Assembly: GCF_021441885.1 (NCBI RefSeq)
Contig: NZ_CP090440.1
Location: 62,001 to 126,000 of the forward strand
Length of the DNA: 64,000 nucleotides
Origin: Vibrio maritimus
Lineage (GTDB): Bacteria > Pseudomonadota > Gammaproteobacteria > Enterobacterales > Vibrionaceae
Reading direction: 5' to 3'
Notes under the pieces: generated by a model
Told to the model about the DNA's origin: nothing
What the model saw: the letters and a program-made list of their open reading frames with translations, nothing else
The model's database searches: none
Position numbers and translations under genes: made by a program
In this document: one piece after another, positions 48,011 to 57,502 of the stretch
How positions within the stretch are numbered: position 1 is the stretch's first letter
Layout: every line of letters starts with the position of its first letter

Positions 48011-49057
48011 ACGCCCCTGTGATTGCAAGAACTGATTAGGTGCGGTTCGCTGACATATATCCGACGTCTCTATGAGTGTTTACCGCTCGCGCCATGATGT
48101 AATCTGCTCTCTGCTTCCTTAACATTTCCGCGGCATCAGTAATGCCTTGCCCCAAAATAGGTTTTCGCAGAGACGTTGACCGTTAGTTCATCAATACTTG
48201 CAAACTCGGGTACTGCTGTTTCGGAACTAAACCACACCAAGCAGAGAACTGACGGCCATTAGAAAACTGCTTTCCAGTACCAAGTTCACTGATTAATGCA
48301 GAGCTAATTATGGGACCAAATCCTGGAACCTCTCGTAACACCCTAAAGCGGTGATTATTCTTACATAGCTCTAGTAAGTCTCGCTCAACCTGCTGAATGT
48401 CCCTACTTAACTGCCTAAGCTCATCATAGTTTTCATGCAGTGAACGTCTCATAATATGAGATAACTGATTGCTCGCATCCTCAATGGCTCGTGGTAGAAG
48501 TTCTTGAAATTTTGCTATGTGCTTGGGGAAAATAACACCGTACTTCGCAGCCTTAGCACGAGATTGATTGACTAAAGCAATGCGATTATCGACGAGACGT
48601 TGGCGGACATTTCGCAATGCTTTGATATCTTGCTGCTCGACAGTCTTCACTTGGACTGGATGCACACCTGGTCGCTGTGAAGCTTCGCATATTGCTCTGG
48701 CATCATTGGCATCGTTCTTCTGGTGCCTAACGAACGGTTTAACAAACTGAGCAGGTATCAACATGGCTTTAAAACCAAGATGCTGTATTTGCCGTGCCCA
48801 GTGGTGGGATGATGCGTAGGCCTCCATCGCGATAAGAGTGTTTTCAGGAAACTGACTCAGCTTTTTCATCAAATCAGTTCGAGTGATTTTTCTGTTCCAA
48901 GCCACCTTGTTATCTTGAAGTAAAACACAAACCTGAAAGATAGATTTGGCAATATCAATACCAACAACTTTAATGTTCATGATGGATGCTCCTTCGTAAT
49001 TAAGTCTTAACACCTTAATTCTGGCTCATCGAAGCCGTTAAGGGGGGCGTCCATCAC
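48011..49057 (-). mobile_element. IS110-family element inserted into IS6
   Basis: Element boundaries are inferred from where the IS6 halves break off. It contains a transposase frame at 48980-48183 and about 170 bases of non-coding sequence at its 3' side. Confidence 0.65.
48183..48980 (-). pseudogene. IS110-family transposase, C-terminally truncated
   Basis: Start chosen at ATG 48980 (MNIKVVGIDIAKSIFQVCVL) because the upstream extension lacks family similarity. The RuvC-like DEDD part is complete (MEAYASSHHWARQIQHLG, KNDANDARAICEASQRPG). Most of the C-terminal domain is present (REVPGFGPIISSALISELGT, then SAWCGLVPKQQYPS), but it stops after 265 residues where relatives continue with the STGGK..LGRISKRGD..LL..GARA segment holding the catalytic Ser. 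It therefore probably lacks activity. Confidence 0.8.
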
Positions 49058-49215
49058 ATCATTTCTGTCAATCGTTCAACCATTTGTCGTTGGTTCATTG
49101 AATAAGCTCCGTCATTGCGAAAGAAATTGCGATTCTATCAAATGATTGGCTTTGACACCTCGTGGCAGCTTGATAAAACTGAAACCTACGTCAAAGTGAA
49201 AGGCAAGTGGTGTTA
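49058..49215 (+). mobile_element. IS6-family central fragment
   Basis: Continuation of the IS6 copy interrupted at 48010. Ends at KLDKTETYVKVKGKW-like text near 49213, after which unrelated sequence begins. Confidence 0.7.
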
Positions 49216-49344
49216 TCTCCCGCCACCGCAGCGGAGGTGATCAATGCGTTTGTGACCTTAACGCCTTTAATTAGTAATGCGCTTGCCGTTCTTGGGGTGA
49301 ATATTTACCAATGCTCAAAGGATAAACTGACAGCGAAAAGGCTG
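49216..49344 (+). pseudogene. Unidentified C-terminal gene fragment
   Basis: The open stretch after the IS6 break reads NAFVTLTPLISNALAVLGVN, then IYQCSKDKLTAKRLAGGLMA before a stop. It looks like the 3' end of a real gene whose 5' part was lost to IS6, possibly phage-derived. No family recognised. Confidence 0.35.
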
Positions 49345-49695
49345 GCCGGTGGATTGATGGCCGCATGATAACAAAGGATGCCTTTCCAGCGTCTCCCACA
49401 GCGACGGCATTTCACGTACAGCTCTCTGTAGTCGGCAGAAATTACGACTATCACGAATGTGAGCCATGCGCCCACATTCTTCATCGGTGCAAGGCAGTGT
49501 CAAAATCAAGGGTGGCTCCTTTGTCCATTCTTTTGGGGCTTGAATGGCGATCACTTCATATTTTGTTGTCCAAGCATTACCCAAATCAATGTTTAAGCAC
49601 TGAAAATCAAATTTCATTTCAAGTGCAGTGCCACACTGTCTACGCTTGGCTGCTTTGTGTCCGTATCGGCATTTCATTTTCATCATATAAGTCAT
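49315..49695 (-). CDS. Unidentified cysteine-rich protein
   Basis: 126 codons with eight or so cysteines (MKCRYGHKAAKRRQCGT, LPCTDEECGR, LSCGHQSTGQPFRC), which could bind metal. An equally long frame on the other strand (49365-49706) looks less protein-like. A dyad ATACT-tatt-AGTAT at 49755-49768 lies upstream in the expected operator position. No Shine-Dalgarno seen. Low certainty; could be part of a phage relic. Confidence 0.35.
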   Translation of the reverse strand: MTYMMKMKCRYGHKAAKRRQCGTALEMKFDFQCLNIDLGNAWTTKYEVIAIQAPKEWTKEPPLILTLPCTDEECGRMAHIRDSRNFCRLQRAVREMPSLWETLERHPLLSCGHQSTGQPFRCQFIL

Positions 49696-50296
49696 TAAAA
49701 TTATAAAGCATTTGTAATGTGACCTTTGTTTGATGTTGATTTGCAGATAATTGCATACTTATTAGTATACACATATTGTCACCTCGCGGGTTGAGCGTCG
49801 GTCGGTCAGGCAGGGATAATTTGGCCTGCGCTCGGTCGTTTACATAACTAAAACTAGCTTTCCATTCCCTTTACACCTACCTTGCATCCATGGGTAGGTG
49901 CTTTTTTTGTTTTAGTATCACTTAACGCGCTAACGCTTGCTGAGTTTTATAGATTCGTTACGCCCAGCGATAAGGATAAAAGGCAAACTGAAGCAACACA
50001 TCACACTTAGCGAGCTCTGTTATTTGTTTATTCCGTTTGACTGTGAATGATAGGAATTTTTCTTCACGTCAGCGTACATGTGTCTGATTTCGCCAAGTCG
50101 GACAAAGCACAGCTTTCATGGCATTCGGCACTCTCAACTCAATTAGCGTGTTGTGATATGGAAAAAGGTTCTGAACGAAATAGGCGATCAAGTGCTTGTT
50201 GTATTCACAATGTACTCCCTTGCCTCGCGACGTTGGATTGGTGTTCATCGATATTGCGAAAGAGTAACATGATTAGAGTGATACTCTTTTTATGGG
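49696..50296. other. Intergenic region with orphan terminator
   Basis: No supported gene. Contains the dyad at 49755-49768 and the terminator at 49874-49908. Confidence 0.35.
49874..49908 (+). terminator. Intrinsic terminator
   Basis: cacctacc (49874-49881) pairs with ggtaggtg (49893-49900), followed by c and seven Ts. The gene it served is not visible. Confidence 0.8.
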
Positions 50297-50460
50297 ATGT
50301 TTTATAAAATATTTATGTTTTTATTTTTTGCATCAATAATTGTTATTCTAGCGTTTGTTCAGGGGGGCCATGTTTTTGTGAGGACGCTAATGTTAGTAGT
50401 AGCTCTCATAACGCTAAGGGGGGGTACTCCTCCTGAACTCACAAAGGGCTTTCGTTGGTT
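50297..50460 (+). CDS. Possible small membrane protein
   Basis: A frame from 50297 begins with two hydrophobic segments (MFYKIFMFLFFASIIVILAF, then FVRTLMLVVALITL). The open frame formally runs to 50548 but crosses a terminator hairpin at 50462-50491, so the coding part probably ended earlier or is a fragment. I trimmed it at the hairpin. No ribosome site seen. Confidence 0.25.
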
Positions 50461-50461
50461 T

Positions 50462-50498
50462 ACGCCCACCTTATTTTCCCCTAGTGGGCGTCTTCTTT
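50462..50498 (+). terminator. Intrinsic terminator
   Basis: acgcccac (50462-50469) pairs with gtgggcgt (50484-50491), followed by cttcttt. Sequence and layout resemble the terminators at 49874 and 52202. Confidence 0.65.
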
Positions 50499-50746
50499 AT
50501 TCATACGGCTCATTTAAGATAAGAGGGCGATACTTTTATGCTCTATAAAATACTATTTAGTATTTTAGTCGGTATTATTGTTTCTACTATTCAGTTGAAC
50601 AACGTACACCGTCCAAATCCTATTTTACTAAATCTTTTCGAGCGAGTGTTGGATATGAATTTTATATTATAAATATTTTATTTTTAACAGCGGTTAACCA
50701 TGATGCCTAGACTAAACTGCGTTGAAATAAAGTCATTAATGACATT

Positions 50747-51297
50747 TCTATATTTCTTTGTTGAATATCGCAGTAGATGCCAACCCCCACGAAATAGTCG
50801 CAGCAGAGTTCAGTTTATCTAACGTAACCGATGCCGAAGAGCTTCCCAACTTACTTAAGCAGACACGTCGTAAATTCATTGAGATATCAGGTGATGGCGT
50901 TTATGACACAATAAATTGCCATGATGCCATACGGATAAAGCGAGCGGTACCGCTCATCCCGCCAAGGGAAGGTGCAGTCTTCTGGGATCAAGGGCATCCT
51001 CGCAATCTGGCGGTAGGTTGCTAGAAGCTCCACGGCTCAAACAAGAAGTGGAAAGAACGATATGGTTATCATAAGCGTTCACTCTCAGAAACAGCCATGC
51101 ATCGAGTGAAGCAGTTGCTAGGTGGGAAACTAAGCCTGAGAAACTACAATGCTCAGGTTGTGAAACCTACGCCATGATTAGAGCGCTTAACAAGCTTACA
51201 GGGCTTGGTATGCCTGAAACTCAGTATGTTGTATAGGAATCACTCACTCTCGGGCGATTTGGTTTCCTGTCCGAATTACGCAACAAAGCCCTTATGC
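50747..51297 (+). mobile_element. IS5-family C-terminal half
   Basis: Begins within LNIAVDANPHEIVAAEFSLS and continues VTDAEELPNLLKQTRRKFIE, then DAIRIKRAVPLIPPREGAVF, then after a TAG (about 51022) KLHGSNKKWKERYGYHKRSL in frame with copy F. It ends at ttacgcaacaaagccc near 51293. The 5' half is missing. Confidence 0.8.
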
Positions 51298-51496
51298 GGT
51301 GTAGTTTTCATAGTACCCCGCAGTCTCACTATGTTAGTATTAACTAACAATCATGTTTTTGTAATGAACTTATAACACGGGTTATGACTCGCGATTTAGT
51401 GATAACTTTGTTGTTCTGTCTTTGCGAGCTTTTTTGCCTGGTGTTACTTTCAGGCACTGCATCGTATTGGCTGTTGATGTGTAAGCCCTTTTTTTG

Positions 51497-51526
51497 GCGC
51501 GCTATCTACTCAGGGCGCGCTTTTTT
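51497..51526 (+). terminator. Intrinsic terminator
   Basis: gcgcgc (51497-51502) pairs with gcgcgc (51515-51520), followed by six Ts. Confidence 0.75.
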
Positions 51527-52201
51527 GTTATCGACGCTGGCTCGTCATTACTTTTGATGAGTCAGCTCCACTAATGTGAAAAAGGGCTTTATGACGTTCG
51601 TTTCAACTACTATGATGGGTATCGCTGAGTGGGTGTGATTGATTTTTGGTTTTTTCTTCAAGTCCTTACCAAGTCCATTTACACCGCTCAGCATTCCTAA
51701 ATTGTGGATACATGCTTTCTATATCACACAAAGTTGCCAGCTCCTCAAACTTAATGTCATATTTTTATTGATACTTTTCCCCCATCCTGGGTAGCTTGAT
51801 TATTAGGCACTGTCTCTCTTGAATGCTTCATCCGGTCACATTCATCAGTGCTTTTTCTAGCGATGATAAATCGAGTTCAGGTAGGTAATTGCAGTTATAT
51901 TGTGTGGTGGTTGTTGTACTTTCCTATATCATGAGGTTGGGCTGGTGTTTATCGATGATATGTAGCGATACTTGGAAAAGTAGCTCTACCAGAATGATAA
52001 TTATGTCTCGCAAAAATTTTTATAAAGATTTTATATGTACACATCGAATGATAATCGATACTAGTCTAGTGCTTGCGCAGGGAATACTGCCAGTGTAGTG
52101 ACATCCTTCAAAGCAATTCTGAGCTCAGAAGGAGAGGCGTTTCTCTGTGCTTGTATTGTATAGGCTTGTTTACTACCCTTCATTGTATTATCGGGTTACG
52201 C

Positions 52202-52233
52202 TCACCTTGTTTCTCCTGGGTGGGCGCTTTTTT
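52202..52233 (+). terminator. Intrinsic terminator
   Basis: gctcacc-type arm (about 52199-52205) pairs with gggtgggc (about 52218-52226), followed by gctttttt. Third member of a set of similar terminators at 49.9, 50.5 and 52.2 kb. Confidence 0.65.
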
Positions 52234-52440
52234 ATGTCACACATAATCGGTTGTTTCTTAAGCTAAGAACAGTGAGCTTATTTATTGGGATTTTAGCGCC
52301 TATCTTGAGTGGTCTAATCAGGCACTTTACTCTTTTAATACTCCATTCAGTCACGTCTATCAGCGCTTTTTCCAACGGTGGTATGTTGAAGTGGCGGGTT
52401 ACACTCGTTGCGCGAGCGTTTTTACGCGTCTGCGTCTGAC

Positions 52441-53048
52441 TTATGAATAAGTGAAAACCGCTCGCTGCTGGTTTCGATAACTTGATCTAGCCGCTCTAGA
52501 CCTATCACGCTCTTTGTCCCCACGACAACGTATCACCAATTCAATGCGGCGGTTTTCTAAGTTTGCTGTAGAGCGTGAATTCACTTCAGCTAAGTTGAAT
52601 TCTTGCGTGGTCTCGTGACTAATCACCGTCATGCTTTCCATATATACTTCGGCTTCGCGTTGTTGCTGTTTGAAATTGGAGAAAGTGAGGCGTGATACAT
52701 AATGACTTTGCCCTGACTGCTTACCCACGTTACCAAGAGCGACTTGGGCGTGCTCAATATATCGCTTACGTAGACGTTTGAACTTACGCATGAGGTATCT
52801 AGGGTCAATACAACGACGCACCGCACATTTAAGAATGTTTTCAGCGTCACAAACGGTAAGCTTTTGCCGATATCACTAGGTGGCTCAATGAATACTTTGA
52901 GCATCAAGTTGCGGATTTGCTCAGACGCATAACGCAGGGCACGGTAGTAATCGGTAGTGCTTTCTGGGATATGCTCTTTGGCATCTGTTATCGCGATGTC
53001 GTTGACGATATCAATAAACGCAAGGGTAAAAGTCTTTGATAGCCTCAT
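52441..53048 (-). pseudogene. Phage gpA-type replication endonuclease fragment
   Basis: Two overlapping frames (53048-52850 and 52840-52441) join into one protein. The text PESTTDYYRALRYASEQIRN.., then CIDPRYLMRKFKRLRKRYIE, then HAQVALGNVGKQSGQSHYVS, and SMTVISHETTQEFNLAEVNS.., RRIELVIRCRGDKE matches the N-terminal and middle part of P2/K139-type gene A replication initiators. One shift lies near 52850. The HUH nickase and catalytic tyrosine region is missing after QQRAVF. It shows that a P2-like phage or satellite once sat here. Confidence 0.7.
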
Positions 53049-53274
53049 TACACATTAAGATATCGTGCGTGAGTCCGAGCGGCTCGGGGCATGGTTGGCA
53101 AATCCAAATGGAAACCTATTTGCGAAATGATGAACAACTTTATCTACATAGGTAACACGCTCCTTGGCAAATACTGTAAGGCTGCGGGGTTGTTAGTGAG
53201 GTTTGAGATAGCCTGACTAAAAGAGAGGTTAACGTTGGGTTGTTGGGCACCTATTAGTTAGCATTACCTGTAGT

Positions 53275-53470
53275 GGTCAGCAAATTCCGGATACTAATTT
53301 AAGCCGACTTTCGGCAGTAACTGGCGATAGCCTATCATTGGCTTGATGAGGTCGTTGCCTATCGTAGTAATCTATCGAGTAATAGCTAGTTTGGGTCAGC
53401 TACCCAGTCACTGGTATCCATTCAGTTTTTAGGCTTCTAAATAACCTTTCCATAGGAGCATTGACGTTTC
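53275..53470 (-). mobile_element. IS3-family orfB C-terminal fragment
   Basis: Minus strand reads NAPMERLFRSLKTEWIPVTG, which carries the catalytic Glu, then YYSIDYYDRQRPHQANDRLS. This is the end of an IS3 transposase; only this end survives. Confidence 0.7.
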
Positions 53471-53579
53471 TATGGGAAGCCAGCTTCGCTAAGTCTTTAA
53501 GAATAAGGGGGAATAGCTCCCTCGCTATATAACGCTTTAAATTATGAGCTATTTCTTTAGTTGATAACGGCTTTGTTGT
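53471..53579 (-). pseudogene. IS110 transposase C-terminal fragment
   Basis: STKEIAHNLKRYIARELFPL corresponds to the last helices of one IS110 subgroup. It is fused to the IS3 fragment on one side and cut by an IS5 end on the other. Confidence 0.5.
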
Positions 53580-53697
53580 ACTGTTTCCAGTTAGTTGTTT
53601 TGTAACGAGGTTTCGGCATAAGGCTACGATGATTAATTGATGTAGCCGATCAGATCGTAACTTTCTGATTTGGTTCCATCGAATTACGCAACAAAGC
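53580..53697 (-). mobile_element. IS5-family terminal fragment
   Basis: About 118 bases matching the transposase start and right terminus of copies C and F (ttccagttagttgttttgta.. to gcaacaaagcc). Inserted within the IS110 relic. Confidence 0.75.
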
Positions 53698-53914
53698 CGT
53701 TCAGCACCATAGCTTCCCGTATTTTCGATACCAGCTTTTTGAAGGAGCCCATAAGGTTTACACCATGTAAAGAGTTCACGATAGCCTGAAATACTGGCAT
53801 TGAAAGCTTTGTTCTTAGCAACTTGCCCAAGCTCATTGATAAGTGTTGCGACATGAAGCTCCAGGTGGGTATCTACACCCAGATACAAATTATAGCGAGG
53901 ATCATTACTGTTCA
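53698..53914 (-). pseudogene. IS110 transposase N-terminal fragment
   Basis: From ATG 53914: MNSNDPRYNLYLGVDTHLEL, then HVATLINELGQVAKNKAF, then GYRELFTWCKPYGLLQKAGI, then ENTGSYGAE. This is the DEDD N-terminal domain with the first Asp (GVDTH) and the Glu of ENTGSYG. Its subgroup differs from the IS110 copies at 25619 and 48980. Confidence 0.7.
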
Positions 53915-53999
53915 TTTGGGCTATTTTCCTGTGTAAAGCACCCAGTTGGACTGGACACTGGAGATACAATACAAAGCTCCTATAGGTCACAACTGAGTC

Positions 54000-54560
54000 G
54001 ATAGATATGAGCAGACGCTCCGTGGCAGATTGATGAAACCTACGTTAAGGCAAAAGCGAAGTGGCATTATCTGTACCGAGCTATCAACAAGCAGGGCGAG
54101 ACACTGGACTTTATTTCTCCCATAGACGCAATAAAGATGCGGTTTATCAATTCCTGAAGCGGTATCTGCGCTACTATCCAAAAGAGTTACAGCCTTATAC
54201 ATTAAACACCGACAAGCATTCCTCCTGTGCCAATGCGATTGCCCGTCTGAAGAAGGGGGGATTTCGATTGGATGTCGAGCAGTATCTCATAATAGTATTG
54301 AATCCGATCACACCTCCATCAAGAAACTCGTTGTAAGTACTGGCGGTTTCAAAATACGAAAGCGAGCCTAGTTAACTATTCAGGTATTCGAGTCTCTACG
54401 GATGTTGAACAAAGGTCAGTTTGATTTCTGGTTATGTCGTTATGAGTATAAAACTCTTGTAAAAGAGATATTCGCCTTCATGAATCGTTTGTTCAATGTT
54501 GAGGTGGTTCGCAACTAAAAATAGAAAGATAAATAGTTGAAGTTTTCCTTTGAATATTTT
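54000..54560 (+). mobile_element. IS6-family element, 5'-truncated
   Basis: Reads WQIDETYVKAKAKWHYLYRA, then INKQGETLDF, then (shifted) RNKDAVYQFLKRYLRYYPKE.., LNTDKHSSCANAIARLKKGG, IESDHTSIKKL. The catalytic Asp and the NTDKH region are present but frames change several times. Terminus near tttttgtaacaagctcc (54545-54562). Confidence 0.7.
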
Positions 54561-54569
54561 TGTAACAAG

Positions 54570-54700
54570 CTCCGTTAGAGGACGTGACAGTTAGTCTTTA
54601 TAGTCGAGAGCTGTGGGCGATGATTAAACGAGGCCAAATTGATCTTGAGGGAATCACCGTCTATGAACAATTTTATTCCCTCGCATACTAAGTTTGTCTG
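54570..54700 (+). repeat. Dispersed repeat R, copy 3
   Basis: Matches 28209-28345 and extends furthest of the three (gtgggcgatgattaaacgag.. to ttttattccctcgcatact). Translation gives SRELWAMIKRGQIDLEGITV, then YEQFYSLAY before a stop, suggesting the end of a once-translated gene. Confidence 0.5.
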
Positions 54701-54935
54701 AAGAATAGCTTTTCCACATCTCGATAAGAATTTGCGACAGAGCCACCATAACAATAATTAGCCTGAGTTTCTGTAACACGAGCCCAGAAAAACGTGTTAC
54801 AGCTTCCACAATTTGCAAATCCAGTTTCTGAATTTGCAAATGTCAATCTATCTTCTGATGTTAAGCTTTAATATGAACAAGAAATAACTCAATAATACCT
54901 AATAACGTTGTAGATATATTCTGAAGGATATCGAA

Positions 54936-56321
54936 ATGACTACTGGAGCTCTATCCCATCTAAAACCAACTTTAGTCCAGCGTTTATCAACGATATGTAC
55001 CGTATTAGTACAACGCTATTTACCTGACCCATTCTTATTCGCCGCATTACTCACTTTTGTTGTATTCCTTATTGCAATGCCGGTAACTCAACAAAATCCA
55101 TTACAAATGGTCAATGCTTTTTCTGGTGGTTTTTGGTCACTGTTAACTTTTGCTATGCAGATGGCTTTAGTCGTTGTAACTGGACATGCAATGGCATCAA
55201 CTCCTGTTTTTCGGCGTGGTTTATTGTATCTTGCTATGAGAGCTAAAACACCAGAGCATGCTATTTTGATCGTCACTTTTGTTTCATCGATTGCATGTTG
55301 GATTAACTGGGGTTTTGGCTTGGTAATTGGTGCTATCTTCGCGCGTGAACTTGCCTCCAAAGTGAAAGGGGTTGATTATCGATTACTAATCGCGTCTGCA
55401 TATACTGGATTCTTATTCTGGCATGCCGGTCTTTCCGGCTCTGTTCCGTTGGCCCTAGCTTCGGGGAGCAATTTGGGATCTGTAACGGCTGGTGTAGTGT
55501 TGTCACCTGTTTCAACGGGCGATACGCTGTTCTCAAGCATGAATATTGTTATTTTGTTAGCGATGCTGATTACAATGCCATTATTGAATCGCTCTATGCA
55601 CCCACCTGTTGATCAAGTTGTAACAATATCTCCAGAGCTATTGTCATCAACTGACACTCAAGAGAGAGAGGAAGAAAAAGAGTTATCCCCCGCCGAAAAA
55701 TTGGAGCAGTCCCCTTGGGTAAACCGCTTATTGGCATTATTAGGTTTTACTTATATTGTGATGTATTTTAGTGAGAATGGTTTTGCTCTTAACCTCAATA
55801 TTGTTAACTTCATTTTCCTGTTTACTGCAATCCTGTTGCACGGGACACCAAAACGATTATTAAAAGCTGTTGCTGAGGGGACGAAAAATACAACAGGTAT
55901 TTTGCTTCAGTTCCCATTTTATGCGGGGATCATGGGTATGATGGTTGCTAAAGGGCCTAACGGGGTGTCATTAGCTGGAGCAATGTCTGATATGTTTGTT
56001 AGTATTTCAAATGAATATACCTTTCCGCTTTTTACCTTCATCAGTGCTGGTATTGTTAATGTCTTTGTTCCTTCAGGAGGTGGGCAATGGGCTGTGCAAG
56101 CTCCAATAATGATGCCTGCTGGTGCAGAGCTGGGTGTTCCTGCTACTAAAACTGCAATGGCCATTGCTTGGGGAGATGCATGGACGAATATGATCCAACC
56201 GTTTTGGGCATTACCCGCTTTGAGTATTGCTGGTTTGAATGCTAAGGATATCATGGGCTTTTGTATCATTTCCTTGTTTGCATCTGGGGCGATCATTGGG
56301 CTGTCGCTGTTAGTGTTTTAA
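54936..56321 (+). CDS. atoE: AtoE-type short-chain fatty acid transporter
   Basis: An intact 461-residue inner-membrane protein of the AtoE family (short-chain fatty acid uptake). About 11-12 hydrophobic segments are visible. Family-typical stretches include RYLPDPFLFAALLTFVVFLI, then SGGFWSLLTFAMQMALVVVT, then ASIACWINWGFGLVIGAIFA-like text, FLFWHAGLSGSVPLALAS and, near the end, NVFVPSGGGQWAVQAPIMMP, then AWGDAWTNMIQPFWALPALS. The ATG has AAGGA 7 bases upstream. It is followed by a fragment of a D-amino-acid dehydrogenase gene. There is no atoDAB neighbour, so the substrate is taken only from the family. It is one of few intact metabolic genes here and looks chromosomal in origin. Confidence 0.9.
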   Translation: MTTGALSHLKPTLVQRLSTICTVLVQRYLPDPFLFAALLTFVVFLIAMPVTQQNPLQMVNAFSGGFWSLLTFAMQMALVVVTGHAMASTPVFRRGLLYLAMRAKTPEHAILIVTFVSSIACWINWGFGLVIGAIFARELASKVKGVDYRLLIASAYTGFLFWHAGLSGSVPLALASGSNLGSVTAGVVLSPVSTGDTLFSSMNIVILLAMLITMPLLNRSMHPPVDQVVTISPELLSSTDTQEREEEKELSPAEKLEQSPWVNRLLALLGFTYIVMYFSENGFALNLNIVNFIFLFTAILLHGTPKRLLKAVAEGTKNTTGILLQFPFYAGIMGMMVAKGPNGVSLAGAMSDMFVSISNEYTFPLFTFISAGIVNVFVPSGGGQWAVQAPIMMPAGAELGVPATKTAMAIAWGDAWTNMIQPFWALPALSIAGLNAKDIMGFCIISLFASGAIIGLSLLVF

Positions 56322-56394
56322 CGTAAATAAATAGTTTTACATAGTTTCTCTTTGTACTCCATCAGTATTAGTTAAGCGCTCACAGTAGGGTTTG

Positions 56395-56620
56395 ATTTGG
56401 TAGTCAACAACTTAGAGCGTGTAACAAGCTTATCTCAGAGAAACGACAAGCCACTATTGATATGCTCGTTAAAGATTTGTTTCCGTTTGGTGGATATTTC
56501 TCAAAAGCGGAATGTTGGACTGGGTTAAGACTCATGAAACCAGATGGCATGCCAATTATTGGTAAGACGCCAATTGCAAATCTGATTGCCAATACGGGTC
56601 AGGGTACGCTTGGCTGGGCT
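56395..56620 (+). pseudogene. dadA: D-amino-acid dehydrogenase (DadA) C-terminal fragment
   Basis: The frame includes QATIDMLVKDLFPFGGYFSK, then AECWTGLRLMKPDGMPIIGK and LIANTGQGTLGW. It matches the C-terminal FAD-binding region of DadA (..EFWTGLRPMTPDGTPIIG.., ..NTGHGTLGWT). The 5' two thirds are absent and the 3' end is cut by an IS5 terminus at about 56621. Confidence 0.75.
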
Positions 56621-56665
56621 TTGTTGGAACTAAATCGGAAAATTACGATCTGATCATGTATGGAC
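56621..56665 (-). mobile_element. IS5-family terminal fragment
   Basis: ggctttgttggaactaaatc.. matches the terminal 45 bases of the IS5 copies. It truncates dadA. The rest to 56930 has no gene I recognise. Confidence 0.6.
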
Positions 56666-56929
56666 ACTCCTTCGTTTGCAAGTAAATTATGACGGAAATA
56701 GAGGTATAACTGCCTAAGTGTATTCGGTTTCATAAAGTTATGCATCGAACCATAACGGTGTGATCTGCACATTAACTTCCAAACGGCTACACGAGCTATT
56801 AGCTCTTTGATCAGGCCGGGTTTTGATAATGTTGGTTTGACCTATTTTCCATTACTTCTTTACTGTGCAATTCTCATATGATGTTTTCCAACTACCTACC
56901 GCATTTAAGCTGCGGCCAGCGACGCATTA

Positions 56930-57502
56930 TACTCAACGTTTTTGGCGACAAGGGCCTATGATACCTTGCCAATTTGGTAGTAAGAGCAATGGTTGCAACA
57001 TTAGGGTGCTTAGTAATACGTAGCTTTTTAACCCACAAACTAAAGAGTCTGTCTTATCACCTACATGGCGAAACGCTGCTCTAGCACCATGAATTAGCAG
57101 CTTTCTAAGATATCCATATCCTCTTTTATTTATACCTAATAATCTATCTCGATCTCTTTTAAAACTCACACCGTCACCAAGGTCAATAAGTAGTCCACTA
57201 CATATGAGTGGACCTATGTCTATGATTTTCAGTAACCTTTGAGCTGCAGGGTTGTCACAAAAACTCAATTTTATCTTATCAATGCGTTCATCGAGTGTGA
57301 TTAAATCTTCGTACAGTACTTGTAATAACTCCTGAAACTGGAATGATAATCAGTTTTCTGTATCTTCTAGCCAGTAGGGAATATGTTTTCGCAAATTACT
57401 AACACCAACAAGTGCAACGATTCCATATTCAGCTGTTAAGCCTTTAATCTGATTGGCTCTAGCGGGTCTCTGAGCGATGAGTCTTTCTCGAACACGGTGT
57501 AT
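56930..57502 (-). mobile_element. IS110-family (IS1111-like) fragment
   Basis: Minus strand from 57500 reads RVRERLIAQRPARANQIKGL, then TAEYGIVALVGVSNLRKHIP, then a TGA, then LITLDERIDKI..FCDNPAAQRLLKII, then DIGPLICSGLLIDLGDGVSF, then GINKRGYGYLRKLLIHGARA to 56933. The N-terminal catalytic part is missing where IS5 copy F has inserted at 57503. Confidence 0.75.

Larger units (their letters stand above)
51298..52440. other. Gene-poor stretch with duplicated segments and terminators
   Basis: No intact gene. Two related 60-bp segments (51808-51870 and 52319-52380, both ending catcagtgctttttc-like or tatcagcgctttttc) show an old duplication. Two T-rich hairpins (51497 and 52202) mark ends of lost transcription units. 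Confidence 0.4.

Noticed and set aside
49365..49706. 113-codon plus-strand frame
   Set aside because: It is the complement of a more protein-like cysteine-rich frame on the minus strand; neither is certain, and this one lacks a start context.
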